NCBI GenBank assembly: GCA_910576125.1
Contig: CAJTHM010000029.1
Location: 1-61,402 of the forward strand
Length of the DNA stretch: 61,402 nucleotides
Direction of reading: 5' to 3'
DNA from: Lachnospiraceae bacterium
GTDB taxonomy: Bacteria > Bacillota > Clostridia > Lachnospirales > Lachnospiraceae
In this document: in pieces, positions 46,801 through 61,402 of the stretch
How the letters are laid out: each line of letters begins with the position of its first letter
Position numbering within the stretch: position 1 is the stretch's first letter
Notes under the pieces: generated by a model
Databases searched by the model: none
Told to the model about the DNA's origin: nothing
Seen by the model: only the letters and a program-made list of their open reading frames with translations
Made by a program: the position numbers and the translations under genes

Positions 46801-49800
46801 GGCGGTCAAATTCCCATATGGTGGTCTGCTTCCTGTCGGAATACCAGTTGTGCTTCCCGCCCTTCTTCCATCCGAACAGGCACGGCTCGTGCTGCCACTG
46901 GTAGGGGCTCCGCCCAAGAACGAGGCTCTGCTTCTTCCAGATGCAGCACCCGGAAAGGTAGAATCCCGCCGCCCTGAATGCGCTGCGGAAATTTAAACCT
47001 TCGGTGTCAGCATGGAATACATAAATAGAGGCATCGCTCTCCATGTTCTGTTCCATGTTTACGAATGCTGCAAAAAGGAACTGGTAAAATTCCTTGTCGG
47101 GCATGTTGTCATTTTTTATTTTTCCGGCGCTCCCCTCATAGTTCGCATTGTATGGAGGGTCCGTCACCACGAGGTTTGCTTTCGCCCCTGCCATCAGCAC
47201 ATCATATGTCTCTGGCAAAGTGGAATCGCCTACCACCAGCCTGTGCCGCCCAAGCGTCCACACGTCACCCATCTTTGCCACGGCGGGCTTTTCCAGTTCC
47301 GCGTCAATGTCGAAATCATCCTCGGTCACTTTCTTATCGTGGACGGAATTGAATAGCTGCTCGATCTCCGGCGGCTCAAAGCCGGTGAAGGACACATCAA
47401 AGTCCGAATCCTGCAGGTCAGCGATAAGGTCTGCCAGCAGCTCCTTGTTCCATTCGCCCGTGATCTTATTGAGGGCGATGTTCAGCGCCTTCTCCTTCTG
47501 CTTGTCAATGTCAATGACGATGCAGTCGATCTCCTCATAGCCTAAATCCGTGAGGACTGTGGCGCGTTGGTGCCCCGCCACGATGGTCATGTCTGAGTTG
47601 ACGATCACCGGCTCCACATAGCCGAACTCCGTAATGGAGTTTCTGATTTTTTCATATTCCCTGTCACCCTTTTTCAGCTTTTTCCTCGGATTGTAGGATG
47701 CCGGAATTAAATTCGCTATTTTGATTTTCCGAAACTCCATTCTCTCAGTCCCTCCCGAACCTTGCTTTGATGTAGCAGTCATAGCTGCAATACTTCGGTT
47801 TCCTGCTCCGGTAAAAGGAAAACTCCGCTCCGCAGCATTCACATTTCTTTGTGCAGGCGGCTTTCCTGTTCCCCTCCTGCGGATGTGCTTTCCACCACTG
47901 CCTCCGGCATTTCTCTGAGCAGAACTTCCTCGGCCTGCCCGTCCCTTCCTGCTGCATCTCCTTCCCGCAGCAGATACAGATGCCGCCCTGCCCCTCCCGC
48001 TCCTTAAGGTTCTTCACGGTTGCCGCCACATAGCCGCCCATCCCTTTTGCCTTGCAGTGGTTGCGGATGATGTCGCGGGAAAGCCCCAGCGCCTCCGCAA
48101 TGGCACGGTAGCCCATGCCCTTCAAGCGCATTTCCTTCACCTGCGCCGCCTCAAAATCGGTCATTTTCCCTCCACCTCCATCAAAAAAAGGCCAAAAACC
48201 AGCGTTTTTTGATGGTTTTTAAGCCCAAAAACATGGGTTTTTCGGTACTTTCACGCAAAACTAAAGTGCCTGAAAGCCTTGAAAAATCAATGTTTATGTA
48301 AGATTTGGGGGCGTTTTCCTATCCCCCCTGTGCGAATTTGCGAAAACGCGCGTCTGAGGGGGCGGCGGTCGATATTTTTCGACAGTTGTAGAGATAACTC
48401 GACCCCCTTCCCCATGCAGATTTCCACGGGAAATGTTGTGCCTTGTCGGAATATGGAAGGAAAAGAACCATCACGGAAACCGTCAGTAATGGAACTCCTG
48501 ATAGCGGTCCTCCGTCATGGTTTTATGGTCGTGGCAACTCTTACAAAGGCTCTGCCAATTGCTCTCATCCCAGAACAGTTTCGCATCCCCTCTGTGCGGG
48601 ATGATGTGGTCAACAACCGTTGCTTTTACCAATCTCCCCTGCTCCATGCATTTCACGCAGAGGGGATGTGCTTTCAAGAATCGTTTCCGTGCTTTCTCCC
48701 ACCGGCCATCGTATCCACGGACGGATGCGCTGGCACGGTCAGAGGCGTGCAGCTTTGCGTGGTCAGTGCAGTACATCCCATCCGTCAGCTTCGGGCATCC
48801 GGGATGCCTGCACGGTTTCATCGGTTTCCTCGGCATGGTTGTACGCCTCCTTCCTGTTTACTCCTGCGGCAGCCTGCCGCACAGCGCCCTGTAGGTCTGC
48901 GCCATCATCCTGCCCCACTTCTCCTGCTCACCAGCCACAGCCTTTAGCTGCTCCGCCAGCGTGTGCATATGGAACCGCGGCGCGTAATTGTCCAGCGTCT
49001 CGTTGATGTCCGTCAGATCGAACCGCTCATGCAGGTTCTCCGCCATCACCGCGTTCATGCATTCCAGATCCTCTGCCAGCGTCCCTAAGATCAGTTCCTC
49101 CAGCTCCGCCGCCGTATGGAATGTGTGGAACACTTCAAAATATCCGTGTTCACGGTCATACACATAAAAGAAATGTGTGCCGCTCCTGCCAAGCGCGATG
49201 TCCGCATCCCGCTCCGAGAAATAATCCCGGTACCGCTCCGCCATCTCCAGCGCTTCCTCCCAGCCTTCCGGCATCATGCTAAAACCTCCCTTCCTTTCTT
49301 GGTGTGGGCATTTTAACTCTGAATCCCGTTTATGGCAAGGTGGTTTCACGCTTATCTTCCTAAGTGGCAGTATGCTTAAAATACCGCCGCTTTCTTTGTC
49401 ACTATCTGGTATTGGCTGCTGCGCCCCTCCTGTTTTAAACTGTCTCCCGAAAGGAGGTGGCGTGCCATGACGGACGGGGAATTCCTCACCCAGACCATCA
49501 TAGAACGGATGGACCTTATCTTCCGGCGCAATAACAAAGAGCCGACAGAAGAAGAAAAGGCAGAGAGGCAGGAAAGGGATGCACAGTTCCGGCGCATCCT
49601 TGACAGCCTCCCGGAAGATGACCGGGAACTGTTAAAGGGGATGCAGACGGAGGCGTTCCGCAGGGCTGCCCGCGAAAACGAGCTTTATTACCGCGAGGGG
49701 CTTAAGGACGGCTTTACCGTCTGCCGGTTTGTGAACGGCGGGTAAGACGGACGGGCGGCAGTGAAGGAAAGCATCACCATTTCTTCACGCCGCCGTAATA

Positions 49801-52800
49801 TTTATCAGCGATGGCCTCCTGCTGGTACTCCGGCAGGCTCCGTAATCTTTCACTCACCTTTTCCAGCGAGTGCGCCTGTTCTTCCCTCGTCTTATGGAAG
49901 TGGCAGGTTTCACCACGGCATTTCCCGCCAAGCGCATTACAGTATCCATTTTCACATAACGCAAAACAATCCATCAATGTCTCCTTTCCACCCTTTCTGC
50001 AAAAGAAAAGGACAGCGGTGAAAGGATAAAGCCCGCTGCCCTGTGCGGAGGCATGAAAAAAGCCCCACGGATTCATCCGCAAGGCTCCCTACACTTCTTC
50101 GCATCATAATACTACCACAGAAATTTTTATATTTCAATCCACTCTTTGTCCACCAACAGTCCACCAATAGTCCACCGCCTAACTCAGCATATAGGAGTCC
50201 GCCTGTTTTTCACGGATTTCATAAAGCACGTTCAGTTCCTTCTCTGCCATCTTCCGGTATTTCCCGACCATAGAATGCCCCACACTGTATTTTGACATCA
50301 GCTCCGTCCATGACATACGCTCCATGACCATGTCACGGATGAACTCCGGCAGACGCCCGCTCAGTTTGGTGACCGCATATTCAAAAAACTGTATTTCTTC
50401 CTGCAGATACTGGTATCTGTCCAGAAGGGAATCATACCAGTCATCATCCAGGCGCTCTTTCACACGGCGGTAACGGATGGCTGTTTTCCCCGTCCTGTCG
50501 GAAAGCCCGCTTGTCTGCACCTTTTCCTCCTGCGGATTGGAAAAAGTCATGCTCTCGATCACATCCCCATGGGAAACCCCTTCAAACTGCCGTATCTGGA
50601 ATTCCAGCACAATGCACTCCTGCCTCATATCCTGATACCCTTTGAACATCTCTCCTGCTTTCATTCCACGCCTCCAATCCTCGCTTTTACCGCATCCACA
50701 AGTGCCGACTGCCCGCAGTCCTTTTTCTCCAGTGCAGCCATCACCCTCTCATCCAGTGTGCCTTTGGCGATCAGATGGTGGATCACAACCGTCTCCTCCT
50801 GCCCCTGCCGCCACAGCCTCGCATTCATCTGCTGGTACAGTTCCAAAGACCATGTCAGCCCGAACCACACCAGCGTGGAGCCGCCCGCCTGCAGGTTCAG
50901 CCCATGCCCCGCTGACGCGGGATGGATCGCCGCCACCGGGATTTCCCCGGCATTCCATCTCTGCATATCCTCCGCCGTGTCCAGCTCCATCGCCCCGGTC
51001 CGCTCCATGATCCTCTGTAAATCATGCTTATACCAGTAGGCGATTAACACAGGCTTGCCGTTTGCCGCCTCAATCAAGTCCTCCAATGCTTCCAGCTTGC
51101 GGTCATGGATGTGTTTCACGTTCCCGTTCTCATCGTAGACCGCCCCGTCCGCCATCTGTAAAAGTTTGTTGGAAAGCGCCGCCGCATTCACCGCGTCAAT
51201 ATCGCCGTCCGCAAAGGGAAGGAGCATATCCCGCTCCAACTGTTCATACAGTGCCATTTCCTTTTCGGTCAGAATGACCTCCACACGGTTATAAACACAT
51301 TCCGGCATATCCAGATAATCCACGGCCTTCATGCTGATGCAGATATCGGAGATTAAATTATAAATCATATCCTCCGCGCCCTCCCGCGGCTTATAGGAAA
51401 ATACCATCTCCCGGCTGCGCTTGTCCGGCACGAAGAACCGCTCCCGGTAGCCGCCGATGAACCGCCCAAGCCTCTGCCCCATGTCGAGGATGCCGATCTC
51501 CGCCCAAAGGTCGATCAGCCCATTGGGTGCGGGCGTCCCTGTCAGCCCCACGATGCGCCGCACCATCGGGCGCACCTTCTTTAGTGCCTTGAACCGTTTT
51601 GCCTTATGGGATTTGAAGGAGGAAAGCTCATCGATCACCACCATGTCAAAATCCCATGCATGGTTTTCCACCAGCCATTCCACGTTTTCCCTGTTGATGA
51701 CATACACCTGCGCTTTCCTGCCAAGCGCGGCTGTGCGTTCTTTTTCCGAACCAAGCACCGCCGACATCCCAATCCCGGAAAGATGCTCCCATTTCTCCAG
51801 TTCGGAAGGCCATGTTAAATAGCAGACTCGCAAGGGCGCTATAATCAATATTTTTCGGATGTCAAAATAGTCATACAGCAGTTCCCATATGGCGGTCAGC
51901 GTGATCACCGTCTTGCCAAGCCCGCAGTCCAAAAATAACGCGCTCACCTTGTGGCTCACGATAAATTCTTTTGCATATTCCTGATACTCATGTGGCACAT
52001 ATCTCATCCAGCACACCTCCGATCTGTTCTATCCCGTCAACCACATAGACGGGGAAGCCTAAACTTTTAAGCTGCCGCATCCGCTTCACCTGCAATGGCC
52101 GCGGCTTCTTCCCCGGAGTCTTTAATTCCACGAATGCAATCTTCCTCCCAGGCAATAAAACAATCCTGTCCGGCACCCCATCCAATCCGGGTGAGGTGAA
52201 TTTCACCGCCATGCCTCCCATCTTTTTCACTGCGTCTGTGAATATCTTTTCCACACGTTTTTCGGAATGAACCACAGCCATAACGTCCCACCTTCCTCTC
52301 CGTCCACATGGACTGACTTCACGCCCAGCAGGGCCTTCTGCCGCTTTACTTCCGTCTTTTTTATGCCGTTTTCCTCTGCCAGTTCATACACCTTTTTATA
52401 ATTTACGAATCCGTCTTTCAGGATATCCTCCAAAAACATAGCTGCCTCCAGTCTCAGGAACAACGGAACGAACGAACAAAAAAATCCCTATATTGCTATA
52501 CGCGTATATGACATACACACACATCCTCTTTCTCTTTTATTTTTATATTTCTCATATAGTAAAGGTTGTTCCGTTGTTCCTATAAATCCGCTAACGCCCA
52601 TAGTTGCTGGCTTTTTTCAGAGAACAATCTGCCGGAACAATCATCTGCCTTGTTCCGTTTGTTCCCGGCAGTACGCCCTCTGCTTCCCGTAAACGGGGAA
52701 AACATACATCCCCGTCCTCGTCCCGGCGTACTTCTCCCACCCTTCGATCTTGCGCATGATGGCATTGATCTCATAGGAATCTATCTTTTTGAGCGCAGAA

Positions 52801-55800
52801 GACTCCCGCCCGAAGCACTCGCACCATATCTCCATGTTGCAGACGAGCGTCCGGCGCACGGTGCCTTTCCGCTGCGATTCCCCGAACTCACTGCCGTTTA
52901 AGAAATTCCTGCGGTCATATAAGCTCATTTCATCCCAATCCTCCGGGAGCAGCGTGTCAAGGTACGTCCGCACCAGCCCTTCCCGGTCATCCGTCTCCAT
53001 CGCCTCCGCCTGCTCCGCAATGGCGATCTGTGCCTCCTCCCCTTCGAGGTAGAGCTTCTCCCCGGAACGGTACAGCGACACCGCCTCCGCCCATATCTGC
53101 CATATCTCTTCCCCGGTGATCTGCCAGGGCTTCTTCCGGCTCTCCCTTCCTACCCGGACAGGCCAGAAGCGGCGGTTGCCCGTCACGTCGCGCAGGAAGC
53201 CGTTTTCTGAGTTGGTGCTTCCCACAATGATGCACTGGCGCGGGTGGCTCTCCACGTTCATGCCGTAGCTTGCACGGTACTTGTCATCCACCCGGGAGAG
53301 GAAGGACTTCACGGTCTCCACATCCGTCTTGCGCATCCCGGCAAGCTCGCCCAGCTCCAGTATCCAGTACCCCTGCAGTTTCTCCGGGCCGGACTTGTCT
53401 CGCATATCCGTGAGCGTCAGGCTGTCGGAGAACCACGCGCCACCCAGCTTTGCAAAGAGCGTGGACTTGCCGATGCCCTGCGGACCGTTCAGGATAAGGA
53501 CGGAATCGAACTTGATCCCCGGCTGGTATATCCTCGCCACAGCCGCCGCCATCGTCTTACGGGTGACCGCCCGCGTGTAGCTGGTATCCTCTGCGGCGAA
53601 GTAATCCACCAGCAAAGTCTCCACCCTTCCCGTGCCGTCCCATTCCGGCAGGGCATCAAGGTATTCACGCACCGGGTGGTATGCCCGCTTCGCCGCCACC
53701 GCAAGCACAGCGTCCTTCGTCCTGGTCGGGGAGTACACGCCATACACATTGCTCAGATATACTTTCAGGGATGCGAAGTCGGCATCATTCCACCCCGGCT
53801 TGATCTGCTTCCACGGAAGTCCCTCCCCGGCATCTATCCCGTCCCGGTGGAGGTTGAACGCAATGGAGCGCAGGCGCTCATCGCTTCGCATGACCAGCAC
53901 AAGGTTATCCAGCGTGGGCTTTACCGCACCCTGCCTGTCAAGTTCCAACGCACCCTGCCAGTCATCGGACGGGGCGAATTCCTCCCCCGCCGCTTTCTGC
54001 CGCTCCTGCGCCAGCGTGGCTTTCACGTTCTCATCCTTCACGGCAAACTCACTCATAGCGGTAAAGGAGGGCAGCTTGGCAGGCTCCGTGTCCTCGGACG
54101 TTTTCGCATCCATCTCACCGAATCTGTGAATCCGCACCATGTCAAAGGCGTTCATCAGCCTGCCGCAGGCCGGGTCCGTGGCATGGTGGGAGTAAGCGAA
54201 TTTCCCTTCATAAATGACCACGCCCGCCTGTGAGTCTGCCGGGATATAGTCATACCGCCCCGGCATGGTGCTTGGCTGATAGACGTCAGAGAGAAAGTTT
54301 GCGATGGCATCCTCGATGGAATACGTCCGGCAGAATGCGCCAATAACGCCGTCTTTGGAAAGCGGGTCTGCCTGTTTACGCATTTCCCTCTGGACGATGT
54401 TCTGCTGCCTGCTGCTCACCGGCCATTCGGAGGAATCCCGCCAGTCCTTATACCGTGATAGCACATCGTCCGGATTTAACGGCTCCCCCTCAATATCCCG
54501 GAAAATAAATTCCCCGTCAGCGGAGGTGGACGGCCAGTACATGAGGCGGCTCGGCTCGTAGGTGGTGTCATCGAACATCTCAATCCCGATGTCCTCCGCC
54601 ACCTTCCTTGCGATTGCCACATATTCATCCGGCGACACCGGGCGCGACAGCGGGATTGCTAAACGATACCTCGGATTCTCCGGCGTGTGCTTATGGGTAG
54701 AATAAATAAGACAGCGGTAATTATAGAGCATTTCTATCTGCTCAATCACGCCCGGAACTGCATGGTCCATATCCTCCACAATCATGGTACGGTATTCCAC
54801 GCAGTCCTTTTTCCTCCTGCCGCCTTTCAGTTTTCCTCCCACATAACCGCCCACGTCCTTGATGGCATCCTGCTTTGCTTTCGTCATCTTCATATACTGC
54901 TCCACGGTCTCCGCCGTGCGGATGGTGTGAGAGATGCGTTCTATAAATTCACCCAGCTCCATCTCCACGTTATTCCAGCGTTTCTCCATCCTTGAATTGC
55001 CTATTGCTATCTGTATCCTCATTCCTTCCTGCCCTCCAATAATTTCAGATTTTTCACGCACTGGTTATAAATGATCTGTTCCTCCCTGGCTTTCCTCCGG
55101 TAGAAATGCCATTCCTCCGATTTTGCAGTAAGGGACTCCGCCTTTTCCGAAAATGCCTGTGCTTTCCCGGAATGCTCCCGTGCCTTTATCCGTAAAAACT
55201 GTTTCAGTTTCTCCCTGTCATCCTCTTTCGCAAAGCGCCGGATCAGCGGGAACACCTTCTTTGCCACCGCCGCTGTGCATGGGAAGAACTCATGGATATA
55301 AAGCTCCATCCTCCCGTTCTTATAAACCATCTTCACCGTTTCCTTTTCCGCTTTCTGCTCCGCCATACGCATCCCGCCGTAGGCTGTGGGGTCATGGTAC
55401 CCTTCCGCATTCCTTCTCTCCATATATTTCTCCCTCTACATTTTCTGATAAAAACTACACTGGTAACCATCCGCCCGGAGCGGTAATCCCTCCGCCCACT
55501 TGGGCTGAATCGCCATAATTTCACACATCTCATCCACGGAGCCGCTGCCCTCCGGCACTTCCGCTATGATCTCATCATGGCAGTGCATGACGATAGGGTA
55601 TCCTTTTTTCTCCACACGGAGCATCGCCTCCGCCAGCAAATCCCTGGCCGTCCCCTGCACGATGTTCTCCACCAGCTTGGGTCCGTAGGTCTCTATCCGG
55701 CTCCATTTCTTGTTTTCCGCAATGCCCTCATAGGTCAGCCCATCGCGCCCGAATCGGTTCACAGCCATCCTCGGTTTTACATAGGACAGCTTCCGCCCGG

Positions 55801-58800
55801 ACGGGAGCGTGATAAATAAAATCCCGCTCATATACTCAAAAATGATCTTCCCGACCTTCGTTTTCTGCTTTTCGGTAACCGCCTTTATTGCGGCGGCATC
55901 CACATCCCACCAAAACTGCACCATGTGCGGATTGGCTTTCCGCCACGCAGCTACGAGCGGGGGAAGTTCCTCTTCTGTCAGCCCCATATCCAAAGCCCCC
56001 ATTGAGATGAGCCCATTTGTGGAGCCCCCATATTGGCAAGATAAACTTGCAACCTTACCTTTTGCCCTCTCCGGGCTGCCTTTTCCAATCTCCGCCATCG
56101 GGATGCCGAACATCCTTGATGCCGTCATCTCATACAGTTTCCCGTCACCACGGAAAACGTCCAGCACCCATTCCTCGCCAGAGAGCCACCCCATGACACG
56201 GGCTTCAATGGCAGAAAAGTCTGCCACCACAAAACGGCATCCCAGCTTTGGAATAAAAGCGGTACGGATTAATTCTGAAAGCACATTTGGTGTGGAATCG
56301 TATAATAATTCGATATCCTCAAATCTGCCCTGCTTCACAAGGTCTCTTGCCAGTTCCAGATCGGGAATGTCGTTTTTTGGCAGATTTTGTATCTGCACGT
56401 TTTTCCCGCTCCATCGCCCGGAGCGGTTCGCTCCATAAAACATCAGCATCCCGTGTATCCTTCCATCCGAGCAGACACTTCTCTCCATAGCCTCATATTT
56501 CTTCACAGACGTTTTTGCCATCAGCAGCCTTAATCTGAGCAGTTCCTCCACTTCCCCGTCCGTTTCCGCTATCATCTCCGCCACTGCCTTTTTGGAAAGG
56601 CTCTCCGCCTCCATCCCCATGTCCCCAAGCCAGCCCTTTAGCTGCGCCACAGAATTGGGGTTCTCCAGTCCCGTCAGTTCATAGGCGCGTTTCGTCACCA
56701 CTTCCTTATGGAGCCGCTCACAGGCAATGGCCTGTTCCACCAGCCCCATATCCACCAGTACGCCCCGGTCATTGATGCGCTGGTCTAAGCGGTACAGTTC
56801 CATCTCGCTTTCCGGGATGGGGAAATTGTGCAGCTTCCTGCGGATGGATTTCTCCACGTCCACATCCCTCTTGCAGTAGGTCTTGAACAGCTCCCACTTC
56901 TCCAGCGCATGGCAGGGGAGGTTCCTCGTCCTGCCGCCGTTTGCTTTCGTTGGCTTGCAGGGTACGCAGAAATACCGGATCAGTTCTTTCCCTTCCTTCA
57001 TTTTCTGCTCGTCCAGACCAAGCACCCTGCCCACGTCCTCCAGCGAACGGGGCAGGGCGAGCATGGCCGCCTGTACCGCACTGCAATGCCAAGACTCCGG
57101 GGGAATGTACCTCCCGAAATATTTTGATAAACAGGTGCGTTCAAAGTTGGCATTGTATGCCGTCTTGGTCACTGACACGTCAAAGATGGCTTCCTCCACC
57201 TCTGCCGGGAGCTTCTCCCCCTGCGCTAGGTCTATGATCTGTGTTTCCCCTCCGTCAAAGGAATAGGCAAACAGTAAAATCTCAAAAGCAGGGCTGTCCG
57301 CATAGGCGTATACCCCGCATTTGATTAAATCCACATCTGAAAATGTCTCAATATCGGCGCTTAAAACCCTTTCCATTTCATGGCTCCTTCCTGCGTATTT
57401 GCTTTGGATGACGGGCGGCAGTTCCCCGCCGCCCCGATATGCCTATCCAAGAAAATCTTCCTCATCATCCACTTCCACTGCGTCAAAGTCATCCTCTGCG
57501 TTCGTCCTGCCGCCCAGCGACTCCCCGTCACGCAGCTTCTGGATGTTGCCAAGCCCCGCGGCGATGCCCTTATTGCCGTTGGTGGAAAAGCCGTAGAAAT
57601 TCACGCTGATCCTGCCATAGCACCCGGAATATACCTCCGACTGGTCAAGGATGGGCTGTACATTTTTATCCACCACCTGCGGCGCCTGCTTGCTGTTGGC
57701 GTTGAAGAAGTAGCTGTCCGCATACGCCTCATCCTCCGGGCGGTCAATGTCGCCGTCACGGAGCGGGAGTTTCAGGTTCGCCGGAACTTTGCCGCCCCAC
57801 TTGGAGACGGAATCCTTCTTCGCCTGCTCGATTGCCCTTTTTATTTTCTCGATGGTCTCCGTGTCCGATTTCGGTATGATGGCCGATACGGAATACTTGG
57901 GGTCGCCGTCGCTCACTGCGTTTGGCTCCCAGCAGTGCAGGTAGGAAAACCTGCACGGTACGATCACTTTTGTAAGGTTTGCGTTTTCATTACTCATGGT
58001 ATTCATTCCTCCTTAAAATCCGCCTCTGCGGTTGCTGCCATTATTTCCTGCCGTTTGTCCGATTCCGGCACTAAGGTCACCTTGCCCTGGGGCTTGTAGA
58101 CCAGTTTTCCAAGCACCTCTGCAAATTTCTTCTTCCCAAGCAGCCGCTCCATCTCCGTGATGCCGATGAGCGTCTTTTTGTAGATGTCCGTGTACCCGGC
58201 TTTCTGTGCCGCCTGCGCCACTTCCTCCTCATCCGTGTATTTCCGGTTGCTCCTGCCTTCGACTAACTTAAAGCCAGCCCACTTTTTCCCCTTCGTGACC
58301 GCCTCGTCCTGTGCGTAGGCGTAGACGTCCGCAGACCACTTGGCAAGCTCGTCCGCCACTTTCAGGACTTCCGCTATCTCCTCATCCGATAACAGCGGCG
58401 GTGCCTTGAACTCCATCTGCGCCAGTTTCAAATATTCCTCCGCCCTTGCCCTGCAGGTGTTCTTCGCCTTGCAGAAACGGCACCAGTCGCCGGAGTGGAA
58501 CTCGCCCTCTCCCTTGATGGCAAGCACAGCCTTTGGCTTTAACTCCATCTCCACCCATTCCATCAGATCCTTTACGGTGATCTCCCATGTGCTGACAGAT
58601 TCCAGCCTCGGCTGGTAAATGGCCATGCGGATGATGTCAATGTCATAAAGGGCATCGAACAGTTCCAGCGCCCCTAATCCGTATAACATCATCTGCGGGT
58701 TCCATTCCGCCTCCACCGCCACGCCTTTCCCGTACTTAAAATCAATGACGGTAAGCACATGGTCAGCAACGATCAGTAAATCCCCTGTGCCGAACCCCTC

Positions 58801-61402
58801 CGGCACATAGGCGGAATAGTCAAGCCGCTGTTCGATCAGGACGACAGGGTCTTTGCATTCCTGCCTCGCCAGCTCCACCTGCTCCATCGCATAGGCCACA
58901 TACCCGTCCGTGCATTCCTCCATCTCGTCACAGTGGTAATCCGACACAGGGCGCTTGGAGCGCCTCTTTAATGCTTTTTTCAGCTTATGCTCCGCAAGGG
59001 CATGGGCGGCAGTGCCTTCCTCGGCATAGACGCTGCCGCCCGCCTCGTCCTTAAACTGCTCCTCCAGCCTTGCGGAAGGCGTGCAGGAGAGCCACCGCTT
59101 TGAGGCGGATGCGGAAAGTAATGCGTGTTTCCCCATCACAGCACCTGCGCCTCCTGCATCAGCGCCGGGTAGTCCTCCGGCTTCACCGCCGAGAGCTTCG
59201 CCGCGCCGAACTTCTGCAACAGTTCCTTCACTTCCTTTGACTTCCCTTCCTGCGTCTTCTGCGCCATCAGCGCACGGATGCCCTCCAGCGTGGCGGGCTG
59301 CTCCTGCTGTGCCTTTTCCGAAACTGACGGCTGTGCCTTCTGTGTTTTCCTCGTTTCTTTCTCTGCTGTCTTAGTGCCTCCCTCCGCTTTGGCAAGGCCC
59401 CGCAGACCTTCCGCAACGATGGAGAAACCTTCTGCAATCCTTAATAATTCACTTCCCATTTACACTGCCTCCTACTTGAATATGATTTCTTTTCCCTGCT
59501 CCGTGGCATAAGCGATCTCCGCCGCCATCCCTTCGGTGGCTTCCCCGAACACCCACACCTCGTCACAGCCTTTCAGCAGCTCCATCCCCATAGCGATGCC
59601 GAGCCGCCTTTCTTCCTCAATGCCCTCGTTCAAGAACTGAGGGAATAAAAGGTGCGGCGCAATGGGAAGATGCCCTTCCTCCACCGCCATGCGGCTGTAG
59701 GCCGCCGCCTTTCTCACATTCCCTTCCATGTCCCCGCGGAAGGGGCTGCAGATAAAAACCTTCTTACGCATCAGCGCCTCCATCCTTTCTTCATTTTCCT
59801 GTCATGGGCCGCTTTCGCGGCTTCATAGGCTTCCACTTCCTTCTCGATCTGCACCAGCTTGGCGGCGAGGCTCTTCGCAACGATGCTGATTGCCTGCAGG
59901 ATGCCGATAAGCTCCTGTGACTGTTCCATAGGTTCCATTCCTCCTTTCCGGGGCGGATAATCTTGTACCCCTTCACTGTCGTAATGACACTTTTTTGAAA
60001 ATTGGCAATGAAAAATGAAACTTTTTTGAAAACCGTTCGACAAACGTATCTTTTCCTGTCGAATAAAGGGGAATCACACATCAATTCCCTGTTCCCGGAA
60101 GAAATGGCGCAGTTTTTCCATAACCTTATTTTTGCGGAATGCCAGCGTCCGTCTGTTCTCTCCTTTCGATTTTGCAAACTCACAAATGCTCATTTCCTCC
60201 CCAAACACCTTCATGGCAAGCTCCCGCTCTTCCGGCATAAGGGAATCCATAGCGTCACGGAGGACATTCAGCAGCATCTTCCTTTCCGCCAGTTCCTCCA
60301 TGCTCTCCGCAAAAAGTTCTGAACGCATATCGTTCTCTTTCCATTCCTCGTAGGATTCTTCCGTGTACCCGTTTAACTCCATCGCTTCCCTGTTCCTCTG
60401 TTCCCTTTTCTTCATCTGCCACCACGGACGGTAATATCTCTGGTATTCTTCTTCCGTAACATCCAGTGTGAATTCTTCATTTCCTGACCTGACTGTGATC
60501 TTCCTATCAGACATAAAGCGTTCCTTCCTTTACGGCTTCGTAAAGTTAGGAACGCTTTAATTTTAGATGTGGGACTGGCTTTGAAAAATGGACAGAGAAT
60601 GGCCAGGGAAAGCTATCTAAAAACTACACACATTAAAACCCACTAGCTTTACTCCGGCCATTCGTGACTCGACGCAATGCGGTCCCACTCGCTCGGTACT
60701 TTTTATTCAGTTTTGCGCCCAATGGAATTACCAAAATTTTCCATTGATAGAATTATTATGCCCATAAAAGGAATGCTTTAATCCATAAAAGCAAAACAGC
60801 AGGATATCCTCCTGCCGTTCTTTTCATCTATGTATATTTATTTTTTCTCCTTTGGTTTCCAGTATATCCGTACTACCTCACCGCAGTGCTGGCATTTCAG
60901 TTCTATCACAATGACTCCGAAACGTGTCTCCCAGATATCGCAGACCCGCTTGCCGCACTGCCTGTTCGGACATTTTATTCTCCGGATACCTACCACCTCC
61001 TCTCCTGCAAAATGCAAAGGCGCCTATTGGAATCTCCCAATAAACGCCTCCCCTTCAAATCCTCATCATCATTATTTTTCTTACGCCCTCGCATCAAACC
61101 CGCCCTGCACTTCCATCCCGGCAATGCCGGAATTTATCTCCTGCCTTGCCGCATGGTACGCATCATAATAGGCAGCCTTCAAAGCGCCATGCACTTCCGT
61201 CTCCCCCTTCGACTCCTTCTCATGCCAGCCCACGCCTGCGGTGTATGTAAGGATTTCGTCACCGTTTTCATCATACACATGGACTCCGCCGCCGGACTGG
61301 AACTCGGCTTCATACGGCTCGCCAAACAGGATGCACAGCCACCTCCTGTCCACCGATTCCCTTTTATCACTTGTGCATTATTTGTTTTCATCACTTATTT
61401 GT

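Overview
The window looks like a piece of a Lachnospiraceae-type (Clostridia, Bacillota) genome. It has AGGAGG-type ribosome sites, AgrA/LytTR-type response regulators with GHKL kinases, and proteins of the kind common in gut Clostridia (Cys-rich VLP, RepA_N, MobV, DUF2800/DUF2815 phage replication genes). There are no rRNA or tRNA genes and no CRISPR array.

Layout. (1) 1-3120: remnant of a mobilizable element: truncated NERD gene, Cys-rich VLP protein, shortened RepA_N initiator, MobV relaxase, a 51-residue protein, then the promoter and first codons of a lost gene, probably the element's recombinase. (2) 3069-12500: a gene graveyard. Truncated GNAT, an EamA transporter that looks internally shortened, an intact AraC regulator, scraps of TetR, phosphatase and two serine recombinases, a response regulator/kinase pair joined by a deletion, a broken MATE pump and a broken peptide-type ABC transporter. 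One intact gene of unknown function (6418-7419) sits inside it. (3) 12506-16257: an acyltransferase, a complete GHKL kinase/LytTR regulator pair and an MBL-fold protein on the minus strand, with a direct-repeat site upstream that recurs before the decayed regulator at 9.6 kb. (4) 16500-19059: two uncharacterized genes around a type III toxin-antitoxin locus: consensus promoter, three 38-39 nt repeats, terminator, ToxN/AbiQ-family endoribonuclease.

(5) 19124 to the right edge: a large part of a temperate HK97-type siphovirus prophage, almost all on the minus strand. Read in transcription order (right to left): regulators and replication genes (sigma-like protein, DUF2800, DUF2815, family A DNA polymerase, VapE-type primase-helicase, VRR-NUC, SNF2 helicase), a late-regulator-like protein, HNH nuclease, a possible cos region, two DNA methyltransferases, an amidoligase/cyclotransferase module, small genes, terminase, portal, protease, capsid, connectors, tail, lysis (holin, three-domain endolysin) and a large serine recombinase. 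The lysogeny repressor and the right end lie outside.

The points most worth following are a 636-base non-coding, hairpin-packed island between portal and protease; an amidoligase and its neighbour that share a C-terminal module and an upstream DNA element; a ten-fold repeat inside the cytosine methyltransferase; a lipoprotein moron with its own promoter and terminator; a near-perfect hairpin that buries the start of the sigma-like gene; and the type III toxin-antitoxin locus. All functions are read from sequence motifs by eye; no database search was possible.
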